A stretch of 55,959 nucleotides of DNA from positions 1 to 55,959 of the forward strand of contig SPJV01000210.1 in the NCBI GenBank assembly GCA_006844765.1, given 5' to 3'. The notes beneath the pieces are model-generated. The model worked only from the letters and a program-made list of their open reading frames with translations, made no database searches and was not told the DNA's origin. How positions within the stretch are numbered: the stretch's first letter is position 1; the number at the start of each line of letters is the position of its first letter. This document shows, one piece after another, positions 1-8,690 of this stretch. The stretch comes from Alphaproteobacteria bacterium. GTDB lineage: Bacteria > Pseudomonadota > Alphaproteobacteria > UBA8366 > Aestuariispiraceae. Made by a program: the position numbers and the translations under genes.

Positions 1-115
1 CAACCGGGACCATTTTGCTTTTTGATGCGCCGTGCATGTCGACATAGCTGGGAAGTAAGAATTTTACCCCGCTATCGATGAGTTGTTTTTTCAGTGTCCC
101 ATTTGCTTCAACCAT
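1..115 (-). CDS. Glutamine-synthetase-like protein, N-terminal fragment (runs off the window)
   Basis: Reading the minus strand from an ATG at 113-115 gives 38 codons open to the window edge. The segment VKFLLPSYVDMHGASKSK is the N-terminal signature of glutamine synthetase family proteins, usually written as a V-D-x-x-G core followed by K-x-K-x-V-P. Family members ligate ammonia or an amine to glutamate using ATP. Subtypes such as GlnT-like or gamma-glutamylamide synthetases cannot be separated from so short a piece. No Shine-Dalgarno sequence is obvious. The family call is fairly firm because the motif is specific; the exact substrate is unknown. The rest of the gene lies outside the window. 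Confidence 0.7.
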   Translation of the reverse strand, partial: MVEANGTLKKQLIDSGVKFLLPSYVDMHGASKSKMVPV

Positions 116-218
116 CTACCCGATCCTGTTCCTTATATTTGTTGCGTTGACTGTAGCGCAAAAGATGGCGCGTTGAAGTCTTCATTTCCGAGATGGGGGA
201 AGCGCTAAGGACTGCGGC

Positions 219-857
219 TTAATAGGTCGGGTTCTCGATCCATGGCGCATAGACCAATTGAACGCTTGGCCTTTGCAGGACCTTGTCAGCGATGCGTTTG
301 ACATTGGGAAAGGTTTCTATTGCCGGGTGTCCGAGGGCCGGCCTTAACCAGGTGGTCAGCATGAAGACATAGATATCCAGGGCACTAAATCTTTCGCCCA
401 GCACCCACGCATTGTCACCGATTTGGTCGTCCAGCACTGTAAAGGTTTCCCGGAGGCGACGGGCGCCCCGCCGTTGCGCGCCAGGTTCCTCCGAAGGCGC
501 GTCGGCAAAGCGATCCGGGTAATACGTAAGTTGAAACGCATTCTGGATGGAGTTTGAGCAATATACGAGTGTTTGCAGGAAAACGGGCCGCGTTGGATCA
601 GAAGCACTCGGCGCCAAACCCGCCTGTGGATGTCTGTCGCATAAATAAACGGTTATAGCGGCGCATTCGTACATCGCGCCCGTGTCCCAGGTTAAAACAG
701 GGACCCATCCGTTCGGATTTACCGCTAACATTTCTGGCGGTCGTGGCGTGTCCATGTCGAGCGCGATTGGGATGAGATCGTAGGGTTCCCCAAGTTCCTC
801 CAGTATCGTGCGAATTCCCATGGAAGCGCTCTTGAGTGCGTAATAGAGCTTATACAT
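219..857 (-). CDS. Glutathione S-transferase family protein
   Basis: This 212-residue cytosolic protein has the two-domain GST plan. A thioredoxin-like N-terminal domain (about 1-80) begins MYKLYYALKSASMGIRTIL and contains the cis-proline region NGWVPVL and the glutathione gamma-glutamyl contact E-C-A-A near residue 64. An alpha-helical C-terminal domain (about 90-205) contains the N-capping-box-like segment ALDIYVFMLTTW. Length is normal for the family. A GAGGAG ribosome binding site lies 7 nt before the ATG. Members conjugate or isomerise electrophiles with glutathione, or reduce glutathionyl adducts; the substrate cannot be told from sequence. It lies between a glutamine-synthetase-like gene and a sulfatase on the same strand, with no link to the flagellar genes downstream. 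Confidence 0.85.
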   Translation of the reverse strand: MYKLYYALKSASMGIRTILEELGEPYDLIPIALDMDTPRPPEMLAVNPNGWVPVLTWDTGAMYECAAITVYLCDRHPQAGLAPSASDPTRPVFLQTLVYCSNSIQNAFQLTYYPDRFADAPSEEPGAQRRGARRLRETFTVLDDQIGDNAWVLGERFSALDIYVFMLTTWLRPALGHPAIETFPNVKRIADKVLQRPSVQLVYAPWIENPTY

Positions 858-917
858 TCAAACTCCTCGGGGTGACGGTACGCTGCCGCCGCCGCTGGCT
901 GGTTTTTCTTTGGCCCT

Positions 918-2441
918 CTAGTCCTTAATTGGCAGGAAGGCTTTTCCTTCCACCACCGTCGTCCAGGCGCCGCGGCGGACCCATTGGCTGGAGGCATCAA
1001 CACGCGGTTGATAATCCCATTCCGGTGGGCGACCGACCCGTTCGGCATCCATGATGGCGCGGCGGTTCCTTTGATCGGCGATCACGGCCTTCTTGATCGC
1101 TGCAGCGTCCCAATTCCCATCAACGAGCCCTTGGAAGCGCAAGACCGTCTGGGCGTGGTTTTCCTGTCCGGCAAGATCCGTCAATTCTTGCGGATCATCG
1201 ATCAAGTCATACAACACCGGCAAATCGCCAGAACTGGTGATGAATTTGTAGCGGTCGTCGCGCAGCATGAAGACGGGCTCGAACACCCCTTCCGCTAAAT
1301 ACTCAGCCGCGACCATGCGCTCCGGTAAGTCAGCCCCTTTGGCGGCCTTCCACAGGCTGTTGCCGTCGCATGCGACAATGTCATTGAGGTCCCCCTCGGC
1401 GATATCGACCATTGTCGGGAGAAGATCCAGCAGCGACACAGGCGCTTCGACATCCAAGCGCGACAGACCTGAGCCTGCCATGATCAAGGGGACGCGCAGG
1501 GGCCATTCGAAGAAGCTCTTCTTGTACCACAATCCGCGTTCTCCCATCGCATCGCCATGGTCGGCAGTGAAGATGACGACGGTGTTTTCCGCCAAGCCCG
1601 TGCGTGCCAAGACATCGCGCAATTCACCCAGCTTCGCTTCGATATAGCTGATGGAGGCATAGTAGCCGTGCCGGGCCCGACGAATTTGGTCTTCCGTCAG
1701 GGTAACCTCCTCAATCGAGTAATGGCTGCGCAGACGTCTGGAATGGGCATCCAGGTCATTATCCGGCCGTGGTCCCACACTCGGCAGATCAATCTCTTCC
1801 GACTGATAGAGGTCCCAGAACTCGGGCCGCGCGACATAGGGGTCATGGGGCGAGGTAAAGGAAACCGTCAGCATCCAGGGCTGTTTGTCCTCGTCTCTCG
1901 CACGATCATAGAGCCATCGCTTGGCGTGAAATGCGGTCTCGTCATCATAGTCGATTTGAAGGGAGCGCTCACAAGGCCCTGTTTCGATCACATTGGTCAT
2001 GTCCTGAAAGCGGACTTTCGCCTCCGGCTCCGACCAATTGGGTGTCCAACCGAAATCGGCGGGGTAGATGTCTGTCGTTAGCCGTTCTTCATAGCCATGC
2101 AGTTGGTCCGGGCCGACAAAATGCATCTTACCGCTCAGGCAGGTGCGATAGCCCAACCGGCGCAGATAATGTGCGAAGGTCGGGATCGAGGCTGGGAGCT
2201 CCACCGCATTGTCATAGGCGCCTATGTTTGACGGCAGTCGCCCTGTCATCATCGACATGCGCGACGGCCCACAGAGCGGCGAATTGCAATAGGCGTTGCG
2301 GAACACCACGCCTTCATCCGCTAAGGCTTGAATATTCGGTGTCTTCACGACCGGGTGGCCATAGACGGATGTCGCAAGCGCCGTCAGTTGGTCTACCTGG
2401 ACGAAGAGGATGTTAGGGAGTGTCAAAGGGGAGCTCCTCAT
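918..2441 (-). CDS. betC: Sulfatase of choline-sulfatase type
   Basis: This is a 507-residue type I sulfatase. Residues 57-61 are C-G-P-S-R, the C-x-P-x-R signature whose cysteine is converted to formylglycine. It continues with MSMMTGRLPS. Metal ligands fit D17 in FVQVDQ and the later DHGD motif. The block GKMHFVGPDQLHG followed by RLTTDIYPADFGWTP is characteristic of choline-sulfatase BetC, which hydrolyses choline-O-sulfate to choline and sulfate. The C-terminal segment also resembles the choline-sulfatase C-terminal domain. No bet regulator, dehydrogenase or transporter lies beside it, so the exact substrate remains inferred. The ATG at 2441 has no good ribosome site. An AGGAG falls inside its first codons and precedes a TTG at 2426, which may be the true start. 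It lies 30 nt downstream of flhA. Confidence 0.8.
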   Translation of the reverse strand: MRSSPLTLPNILFVQVDQLTALATSVYGHPVVKTPNIQALADEGVVFRNAYCNSPLCGPSRMSMMTGRLPSNIGAYDNAVELPASIPTFAHYLRRLGYRTCLSGKMHFVGPDQLHGYEERLTTDIYPADFGWTPNWSEPEAKVRFQDMTNVIETGPCERSLQIDYDDETAFHAKRWLYDRARDEDKQPWMLTVSFTSPHDPYVARPEFWDLYQSEEIDLPSVGPRPDNDLDAHSRRLRSHYSIEEVTLTEDQIRRARHGYYASISYIEAKLGELRDVLARTGLAENTVVIFTADHGDAMGERGLWYKKSFFEWPLRVPLIMAGSGLSRLDVEAPVSLLDLLPTMVDIAEGDLNDIVACDGNSLWKAAKGADLPERMVAAEYLAEGVFEPVFMLRDDRYKFITSSGDLPVLYDLIDDPQELTDLAGQENHAQTVLRFQGLVDGNWDAAAIKKAVIADQRNRRAIMDAERVGRPPEWDYQPRVDASSQWVRRGAWTTVVEGKAFLPIKD

Positions 2442-2471
2442 AAATGCTGAGGAGAAACCATAGGCGCGTTT

Positions 2472-4610
2472 CTAGATCTGATCCATCGTCTTGATCTTCG
2501 CCTTCGGGTGAATCTCGTTTTGGGAGAGAACCACGGTGACCGGGCGGAAGCGTTCGATGACGGAACGGACATAGGGGCGGATGGCCGGGCTGACCAGCAG
2601 GGCCGGAGTCTGTCCCTGCATTGCCTGACGCTCGAACACCATACGGACCTGGGTGATGAATTCTTGTAACTTAGATGGCGCCATGGCGAGTTGTTTGTCG
2701 TCACCCTGGCCGACGATGCTTTCGATGAAGGATTGCTCCCACGCCGGCGACAGGGTCACCAGCCCAACAACCCCGTCGTCATTGGTGTTGGAGTCTGAAA
2801 GCTGGCGGGCAAGGCGGGCCCGCACATGCTCGGTAATCTGGGTCATGTTCCGTGTATAGCCGACCGCCTCGGCGATACCTTCCAGGATGGTTGGTAGATC
2901 GCGGATCGAGACACGCTCGCTCAGCAGGTTCTGCAAGACACGTTGGACGGAGCCGAGCTGGATTTGCGCCGGGATCAGATCCGAGACCAGTTTCTGTTGC
3001 GATTGCGGCAGCTCGTCCAGCAACTTCTGGGTTTCCGCATAGGACAGAAGCTCGGACATATTGTCCTTCACGATCTCGGTGATATGCGTTGTGATGACGG
3101 TCGAACTATCGACGACCGTGTAGCCCCGGAACATGGCTTCTTCGCGCTGGGTATCCTGAATCCAGACGGCCGGCAGACCGAAGGTCGGCTCCACCGTCGC
3201 TTCGCCGGGCAGGGTGATCTGATCGCCGCGCGGATCCATGCATAACAGCATGTTGGTGCGCAGATCACCGCGGCCGCTCTCAATCTCCTTCGTGCGGATG
3301 ACATAGGTATTGGCCGGCAGTTGCAGGTTATCCTGAATGCGCACGGCAGGCATCACGAAGCCCATGTCAGAGGCAAGCTGGCGGCGCAGCGTTTTGATCT
3401 GGTCCGTTAACCGGTGCTCATGGGTGGCATTGATCAGCGGCAGCAAGCCATAGCCGAGTTCCAGCCGGATCAGGTCGATCTGCAAGGCTGTGGAAATCGG
3501 CTCTTCCGTCGGGACCGCTTCGGTTGCCTCAGATTCAGCTGCTTCCAAGGCCCTCTGGTCTGCTTCGACTTGGATGGATTTTCTATTTGTGTACCAGGCT
3601 CCCACAGCTGCCAGGGCGGACATGATCATGAAGGGCCAGGCTGGCATGTTCGGCACTGCAGACATCAGCAACAGCAGACCAGACGCGATGCCAAGCGCCA
3701 TTGGATAGCCGGTGAGTTGACTGAAGAGCGCTTTTTCCGTCGCACCGGTCACGCCTGCTTTCGTGACCAACATACCGGCGCCGACAGACACGATCAGCGC
3801 GGGGATTTGGCTGACCAGCCCGTCACCGATGGTCAGCAGCGTGTAGTTGGTCGCCGCATCGGCCATCGACATGTCGCGCTGGGCAACCCCGATGATGATC
3901 CCCCCAATGACGTTGATGAAGGTGATCAGCAGACCGGCAACAGCGTCGCCTCGCACGAATTTGGAGGCACCATCCATGGCCCCGAAGAAGGAGCTTTCGG
4001 TCTCCAACTCCTTCCGGCGGGTGCGCGCCTGGTCTTCATTGATCAGGCCGGAGGAAAGATCGGCATCAATCGCCATCTGCTTCCCGGGCATGGCGTCCAA
4101 TGTGAAACGGGCGGCCACTTCGGCGATACGCCCCGCGCCCTTGGTGATCACGATGAAGTTGATGATCACCAATATCCCGAAAACGATAATCCCGATGACG
4201 AAGTTACCGCCGGCAACAAAGCTGCCAAAAGCCTCAATAACCCGACCGGCAGCTTCGGTTCCCGTATGCCCATTGGCTAGGATTAGCCGTGTCGACGCGA
4301 CGTTCAGCGCCAGCCTCAACATCGTCGCGATCAGCAGGATTGTTGGAAAGGAGGTTAACTCCGTCGGCGTGGCGATAAAAATCACCACCATCAAAATGAG
4401 CACCGAAAAGGTAATGGAAACCGCCAGCGCGAAGTCCAAAAGCCAGGTTGGTAGCGGGATCAGCAGCATCGCCAGGATAGCGACAATCCCGATTGGTAGA
4501 AGGAAATCCGAGCTTATGAAAAATCCGCGAACCCTGTTTCCAACAGACTCAGCCGAAAGCCCGCCCATCGGCGCGCCGCCAGTCGGTTCGGGTGCGTTTG
4601 CATCGGCCAT
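2472..4610 (-). CDS. flhA: Flagellar biosynthesis protein FlhA
   Basis: FlhA is the major export-gate protein of the flagellar type III secretion system; it sits in the inner membrane and binds chaperone-substrate complexes on its cytoplasmic side. The 712-residue length is normal. Residues 35-330 hold about eight hydrophobic segments, including LLDFALAVSITFSVLILM and the conserved FHIPEP-type loop region rich in R, E and D. The rest is the soluble C-terminal domain, with IRLELGYGLLPLI and VRIQDNLQLP motifs typical of FlhA. It is the last flagellar gene of the fliF operon, 111 nt after flbD. The start MADANAPEP has only a weak ribosome site. No flhB follows; the next gene is the sulfatase. 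Confidence 0.97.
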   Translation of the reverse strand: MADANAPEPTGGAPMGGLSAESVGNRVRGFFISSDFLLPIGIVAILAMLLIPLPTWLLDFALAVSITFSVLILMVVIFIATPTELTSFPTILLIATMLRLALNVASTRLILANGHTGTEAAGRVIEAFGSFVAGGNFVIGIIVFGILVIINFIVITKGAGRIAEVAARFTLDAMPGKQMAIDADLSSGLINEDQARTRRKELETESSFFGAMDGASKFVRGDAVAGLLITFINVIGGIIIGVAQRDMSMADAATNYTLLTIGDGLVSQIPALIVSVGAGMLVTKAGVTGATEKALFSQLTGYPMALGIASGLLLLMSAVPNMPAWPFMIMSALAAVGAWYTNRKSIQVEADQRALEAAESEATEAVPTEEPISTALQIDLIRLELGYGLLPLINATHEHRLTDQIKTLRRQLASDMGFVMPAVRIQDNLQLPANTYVIRTKEIESGRGDLRTNMLLCMDPRGDQITLPGEATVEPTFGLPAVWIQDTQREEAMFRGYTVVDSSTVITTHITEIVKDNMSELLSYAETQKLLDELPQSQQKLVSDLIPAQIQLGSVQRVLQNLLSERVSIRDLPTILEGIAEAVGYTRNMTQITEHVRARLARQLSDSNTNDDGVVGLVTLSPAWEQSFIESIVGQGDDKQLAMAPSKLQEFITQVRMVFERQAMQGQTPALLVSPAIRPYVRSVIERFRPVTVVLSQNEIHPKAKIKTMDQI

Positions 4611-4721
4611 TGTTACGCCTGGATCGTTTCTAGTTTACTCTTAGTTCGCTCTTACGCTTTCTCTATCCGATTCCGGCATGTTCCACCCCTACGAAGTGCG
4701 CCGGCCGAACTGCTAAAACGC

Positions 4722-6146
4722 TCAGGCCATTCGGTGTTCGCCATCACCCGGCATTGGGACACTATGGCCTTCTTCCGAGTACTGCTTCAGCTTGTTGCGC
4801 AATGTGCGGATAGAGATGCCGAGAATATTGGCCGCATGGGTTCTATTGCCGAAACAATGGCCCAGCGTGTCGATAATCAGGTCGCGTTCCACCTCTGCCA
4901 CCGTACGCCCGACCAGGGAGCCGATCTGTACCGCGTCTTCCTCGCTGATCGGTTGTTCTGTAGGCGAGGCGGGGGCGGTCGTCGGCGCTCTCGCAACCGC
5001 AGCCGTCTCTGCGACGCTGGGCGATGCCTTATCAGCGGCAAGCGGGCCACCTGTTAGGATGATCGCTTCCTCCCCAATCGTATCGCCAGAGGATAGAAGG
5101 ACGGCGCGGTGCATCGTATTCTCAAGTTCCCGCACGTTACCGGGCCAGCTATAGCTTGCCAGGATTGCCGTAGCTTCCTTGGATAGGGCGCGCTTCGGCA
5201 CGCCATTGCTTTCGGAATATTTGCCAATGAAATGATCCGCCAGGACCGTAATATCCAGGGGGCGCTCTCGCAGTGAAGGCAGCATGATATTGACGACATT
5301 CAGTCGGAAATAGAGATCTTCCCGGAAACCGCCATCGCGCACGGATTGTTGCAGATCCCGGTTGGAGGTCGCGAGTATTCGAACATCAATAGTGACCGGC
5401 TTGTTGCCGCCAACCCGGTCGATCTCCCGCTCCTGGATCGCGCGCAGCAGTTTGGCCTGCAGGCGCGGGTCCATCTCGCTCACTTCATCCAGCAGGATCG
5501 TCCCGCCATTGGCTTCTTCGAATTTCCCGATGCGCCGTGCAACCGCGCCGGAGAACGCACCTTTCTCATGACCAAAGAGCTCTGATTCCAGAAGGTTCTC
5601 AGGAATGGCTGCGCAGTTCAGGGCGACAAAGGGGCCCGTGGCGCGGCGGCTTTTGGCATGAAGATAGCGGGCCATCACTTCTTTACCGGTACCGCTTTCC
5701 CCGGTGATCAGGACTGACGCGTCGCTGGGGGCAATCTGGTCGGCAAGCTTGAGCACCTGCTTTGTTGCCGGGTCTCGATGAATGATGGAGGATGAGTCTT
5801 CTGCGACGGCCTCCAGAATGGCGGCGATCATTTCCGGGTCCGGCGGCAAAGGCACATATTCCTGTGCCCCGGCCTCAATCGCGCGAACGGCGGCATCCGC
5901 ATCCGTTTCATCAATGCCACAGGCGATAACCGGCACGACAATCCGCTCTGATCCAAGTTGATCAATCAAACGACCGATATTCAGCCGGGCATCAATCATA
6001 ATCAGATCAGCCCCTTTGCCAGCCCGCAGTAGGGCCACACCGGGGTCTACGCCGTCCACGGTCGCCACCTTCGCGCCGCGCTTCATGGCAATTTGGCTTG
6101 CCGTGGTTAGGTGCCCCTCAAGGCTGCCAATAATCAAAAGCCGCAT
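4722..6146 (-). CDS. flbD: Sigma-54 activator FlbD-type flagellar transcription factor
   Basis: This 474-residue protein has an N-terminal receiver-like domain (1-120), a sigma-54 AAA+ domain (about 125-365) and a Fis-type helix-turn-helix at the C-terminus (about 425-460, with GNRTHAANILGISIRTLRN). Walker A is GESGTGKE. The sequence matches Caulobacter FlbD closely along its length. As in FlbD, the receiver lacks the usual paired acidic residues after the first strand, so classical phosphorylation is doubtful. The sigma-54 contact loop reads GAFSGA instead of GAFTGA, a conservative Thr to Ser change. FlbD activates class III/IV flagellar genes from -24/-12 promoters, several of which are visible in this window. 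A GGAGAG ribosome site precedes the ATG. It sits between motA and flhA in the fliF operon. Confidence 0.95.
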   Translation of the reverse strand: MRLLIIGSLEGHLTTASQIAMKRGAKVATVDGVDPGVALLRAGKGADLIMIDARLNIGRLIDQLGSERIVVPVIACGIDETDADAAVRAIEAGAQEYVPLPPDPEMIAAILEAVAEDSSSIIHRDPATKQVLKLADQIAPSDASVLITGESGTGKEVMARYLHAKSRRATGPFVALNCAAIPENLLESELFGHEKGAFSGAVARRIGKFEEANGGTILLDEVSEMDPRLQAKLLRAIQEREIDRVGGNKPVTIDVRILATSNRDLQQSVRDGGFREDLYFRLNVVNIMLPSLRERPLDITVLADHFIGKYSESNGVPKRALSKEATAILASYSWPGNVRELENTMHRAVLLSSGDTIGEEAIILTGGPLAADKASPSVAETAAVARAPTTAPASPTEQPISEEDAVQIGSLVGRTVAEVERDLIIDTLGHCFGNRTHAANILGISIRTLRNKLKQYSEEGHSVPMPGDGEHRMA

Positions 6147-6221
6147 GGCTTTAACTCTCCGTTACGCGTTGCGCGTTCCCACCCGGGGATACGCCGATTG
6201 CCAGGGTCCTAAGAACCAAAG

Positions 6222-7058
6222 TCACGAGAAATAGTCCAGCCGCTGGGAAGTCGGCAACATTGTGTTCAAGACCATTTCAAGACGGCGCGGGTTCTCCTGC
6301 CGTCCGATTGACGCCGCTGCCATCACATAGAGCTGGTTCAGCAGCATTTCTTCCATTGCATTGCGTTCTGTCTTGGCAGCCAGTGGTGTGAAGACCACGT
6401 TCGAGAGGATCGCTCCATAGAAGGTGGTCAGCAGGGCGACCGCCATGCTGGGCCCGATTGAGCTGGGATCATCCAGGTTGCCGAGCATTTGAATGAGCCC
6501 GACAAGGGTCCCAATCAAACCCATCGCAGGCGAAATTTCTGCGGCCTTACGCAGGACGGCGACGGATCGGCTGCTGCGTTGACCGATTGCCTGAACCTCC
6601 CGGCGCATAATGCGTTCCACATCATCGCCGGAGGTGCCGTCGATCACCATTGACAGTCCTTGATAGAGCATCGGTACATCTTGGACTGCCGGCATGTAAC
6701 TCTGCATCGCCAAGACGCCACGGTAGCGCGCGATTTGTGCGAGTTGCACCATCTGCTCTGCGGCTTCACCGGCATTTTGTTGCGTGCGAAAGAAGGTTCG
6801 GGCCACAGTGACCGCCGCGCCGCCCATGTCACGGAAGGAAAAACATGCTGTCGTGATGCCGAATGTGCCGCCGACAACGATAAAGACGGAAGGCAGGTCA
6901 ACGAAGGCGCCCGGGCTGCCCCCCAGATAGATAGCTGCACCAATCAGGACGACGGCACCCAGAATCCCAAGCACGGTCGCAATATCGACCGAACTTTGGC
7001 TGGATGGCTGGGTGAGGGGCCGTGCGGCGCCGCCGCCGGTCTCTGCCTCTGTCGCCAT
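6222..7058 (-). CDS. motA: Flagellar motor stator protein, MotA/PomA type
   Basis: This 278-residue inner-membrane protein has the four-helix MotA plan. Hydrophobic segments lie near 28-48, 53-72, 170-190 and 200-222. The cytoplasmic loop between helices 2 and 3 carries charged residues (for example RIMRREVQAIGQR), and helix 3 has the motif AEISPAMGLIGTLVGLI with its conserved prolines. MotA pairs with MotB to form the ion channel that drives the rotor by contacting FliG. Length and spacing favour the shorter PomA-like subgroup; the coupling ion cannot be decided. No motB is adjacent. An AGGAGG ribosome site is 9 nt before the ATG. The gene follows fliN by 54 nt inside the basal-body operon. 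Confidence 0.93.
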   Translation of the reverse strand: MATEAETGGGAARPLTQPSSQSSVDIATVLGILGAVVLIGAAIYLGGSPGAFVDLPSVFIVVGGTFGITTACFSFRDMGGAAVTVARTFFRTQQNAGEAAEQMVQLAQIARYRGVLAMQSYMPAVQDVPMLYQGLSMVIDGTSGDDVERIMRREVQAIGQRSSRSVAVLRKAAEISPAMGLIGTLVGLIQMLGNLDDPSSIGPSMAVALLTTFYGAILSNVVFTPLAAKTERNAMEEMLLNQLYVMAAASIGRQENPRRLEMVLNTMLPTSQRLDYFS

Positions 7059-7112
7059 AATCTCACGCCTCCTGATAGACTAGGTCCCGCGGAACAACGT
7101 CCCGCAGTTGCT

Positions 7113-7487
7113 CTAGCCGCTTGATTTCTCGGACTTGATGATTTCCGTCATGGTTACGCCTAGTTTGTCATCGACAACGACCACTTCGCCGCGCGCCACA
7201 AGGCGGTTGTTCACATAAATATCAATCGCTTCGCCGACTTTTCGGTCAAGTTCGACTACCGCGCCCCGGCCCAACTTCAACAGTTGGCTGACCTGCATGC
7301 TTGATTTGCCGAGCACCGCTGATACCCGAACCGGAATTTCATAAACCGCCTCCAGATCGCGCGCACCGGTCGGCGCCATCAACTCAGCGGTTGCGGCGTC
7401 AAAGGGCTGGCCGACGGCATCGCCTTCCGTCAATTCATTCAAATTAAGGTCGGAGCCGCTGTCTTCAGTCGCGTCATCATCGGCCAT
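7113..7487 (-). CDS. fliN: Flagellar motor switch protein FliN
   Basis: FliN is part of the cytoplasmic C-ring of the flagellar motor. This 124-residue protein has an acidic flexible N-terminus (1-45) followed by a SpoA/FliN domain (about 46-118). Recognisable pieces are YEIPVRVSAVLGKSSMQVSQ and the KVGEAIDIYVNNRLVARGEVVVVDDKLGV block. Length is normal. Its ATG overlaps the fliH stop codon by one base (TAATG), so translation is probably coupled. No fliM is visible in the window, so the rest of the C-ring must be encoded elsewhere. Confidence 0.95.
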   Translation of the reverse strand: MADDDATEDSGSDLNLNELTEGDAVGQPFDAATAELMAPTGARDLEAVYEIPVRVSAVLGKSSMQVSQLLKLGRGAVVELDRKVGEAIDIYVNNRLVARGEVVVVDDKLGVTMTEIIKSEKSSG

Positions 7488-8674
7488 TATTCATTTTCCT
7501 CAGTTTCGGCGTTCGTTCGTTGTGCCGCGACAACCTCATCAGGCTCATCGCCCATGATATCGCCACCCTCATACTCGCCGCTCGTCTCTTGTTGGTCTAT
7601 CGGTTCGATGCCGACATCGGTCTCAGTCTCAGTCTCAGTCTCGGCCACGGTTGATACTTCGTCTGCTATGCTCTCATCCCCGGATATCGCAGCCGGGGCG
7701 GCCTCTGACGTGTCTGCGATTTCATCTGACCCGTGAGCGGTCTCATCATGCGTTTCGTTCTGGATTGATGAGGGTGCCACGGTAGCATTCTCCTCATCCG
7801 TCTCTGTCGCCTGTGTTTCTGTCACCTGTGTTTCTGTCACCTGTGTTTCTGTCACCTGTGTTTCTGCGGCAGCGGTAACGTCTGCGTCTACATCTTCAGG
7901 CACTGCCGGCTCGGGCGCTGCCGGCTCAGGGATATGCCCTGTCTCATTCACGAAACCGGCCTCTTCAAGGCGCTGTTCAACAGCTTCTATCGCCGTATCG
8001 ACGGCCTCTTCTATGCCGTCCCAAATCTGCTTGAAGCGGCGTTGCGCCCCGCCGGCACCCCAGTTCGCTGAAATATCAGACGGCCCGTATTCGGGGTCAG
8101 GGATCACGCGAATTGTTCCTTCAAAGGCCGTTTGGGCTGTCGCATCTTGCAGCCGCCTCTCGATCTCGAACGCGTCAGGCTCGTGGCAGCGTACTGTCAA
8201 ACGCCCGGTATCTTGAAGGGATGCCAGGCAACCTTCAACAACATCGACCGCTTCTTGGGAGCCGTAAGCGCGGACATAGGCGGGCATCAGCCTTGCCATG
8301 ATCTCGCGTGTGACACGGGCGAGGGCGGCCTCCTGTTGTTCATTGGCATGCAGTTGGCGCTCGCCAAGTCTCGCCACTTCATGAGACAGCAATTCAATGG
8401 TGCGGGCGACTTCCGCATTGACCTCAGCTTCCGCTGCGGCACGACCATCGGCATAGCCATCGGTATGGCCTTCTGCATACCCTTCGGAGCGGGAAGCGGC
8501 GCGGGCTGCTTCTACCTCTTCCTCAGAGAACATAGGTGCGGCTGGTTGTGCGAGGGCTTCAGCTTCAGCTGCTGTTGCCGCTTCCTCTTTCTTCTTATTC
8601 TCATCGCTATGCGGATCGTCGAAGGAACGATCAAACAGGAACGGTTTGAATTCTTTTGTGGCGGGCATGGACAT
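7487..8674 (-). CDS. fliH: FliH-like flagellar export regulator with a long acidic repeat tail
   Basis: Position between fliG and fliN and the body of the protein support FliH, which regulates the export ATPase FliI. Residues about 50-230 fit: a charged coiled-coil stretch with glycine-spaced repeats (SEGYAEGHTDGYADGRA, the GxxxG-like FliH feature), then a C-terminal FliH/HrpE-like domain up to about residue 235. At 395 residues the protein is far longer than the usual 200-250. Roughly the last 160 residues are acidic, low-complexity and rich in Thr, Glu and Ala. They include four tandem E-T-Q-V-T-type repeats and a T-E repeat. No stop or frameshift interrupts it. The start lies 16 nt after fliG. 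The family call is positional plus architectural, hence not the highest confidence. Confidence 0.82.
   Translation of the reverse strand: MSMPATKEFKPFLFDRSFDDPHSDENKKKEEAATAAEAEALAQPAAPMFSEEEVEAARAASRSEGYAEGHTDGYADGRAAAEAEVNAEVARTIELLSHEVARLGERQLHANEQQEAALARVTREIMARLMPAYVRAYGSQEAVDVVEGCLASLQDTGRLTVRCHEPDAFEIERRLQDATAQTAFEGTIRVIPDPEYGPSDISANWGAGGAQRRFKQIWDGIEEAVDTAIEAVEQRLEEAGFVNETGHIPEPAAPEPAVPEDVDADVTAAAETQVTETQVTETQVTETQATETDEENATVAPSSIQNETHDETAHGSDEIADTSEAAPAAISGDESIADEVSTVAETETETETDVGIEPIDQQETSGEYEGGDIMGDEPDEVVAAQRTNAETEENE
7621..7642. repeat. Short hexanucleotide repeat inside the fliH tail
   Basis: TCTCAG is repeated three times and followed by a degenerate fourth copy. On the minus strand it encodes the alternating Thr-Glu run in the acidic tail of the FliH-like protein. 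Multiples of six keep the reading frame when copy number changes. Confidence 0.8.
7811..7865. repeat. 15-bp tandem repeat inside the fliH tail
   Basis: The unit CTGTGTTTCTGTCAC is repeated about 3.7 times with no mismatch, and a degenerate copy precedes it. Read on the minus strand it encodes the five-residue repeat E-T-Q-V-T. Perfect copies suggest recent expansion, and a unit of 15 bp keeps the frame. Confidence 0.92.
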
Positions 8675-8690
8675 GCTGCTTGGGCGCTCC

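Noticed and set aside
3414..4644. Long plus-strand open frames opposite flhA (288 and 265 codons)
   Set aside because: They lie antisense to an unmistakable flhA, have no ribosome sites or family features, and arise from GC-rich codon use.
7811..7865. Direct repeats considered as a CRISPR array
   Set aside because: Units are 15 bp, adjacent without spacers, and code in frame for E-T-Q-V-T within fliH.
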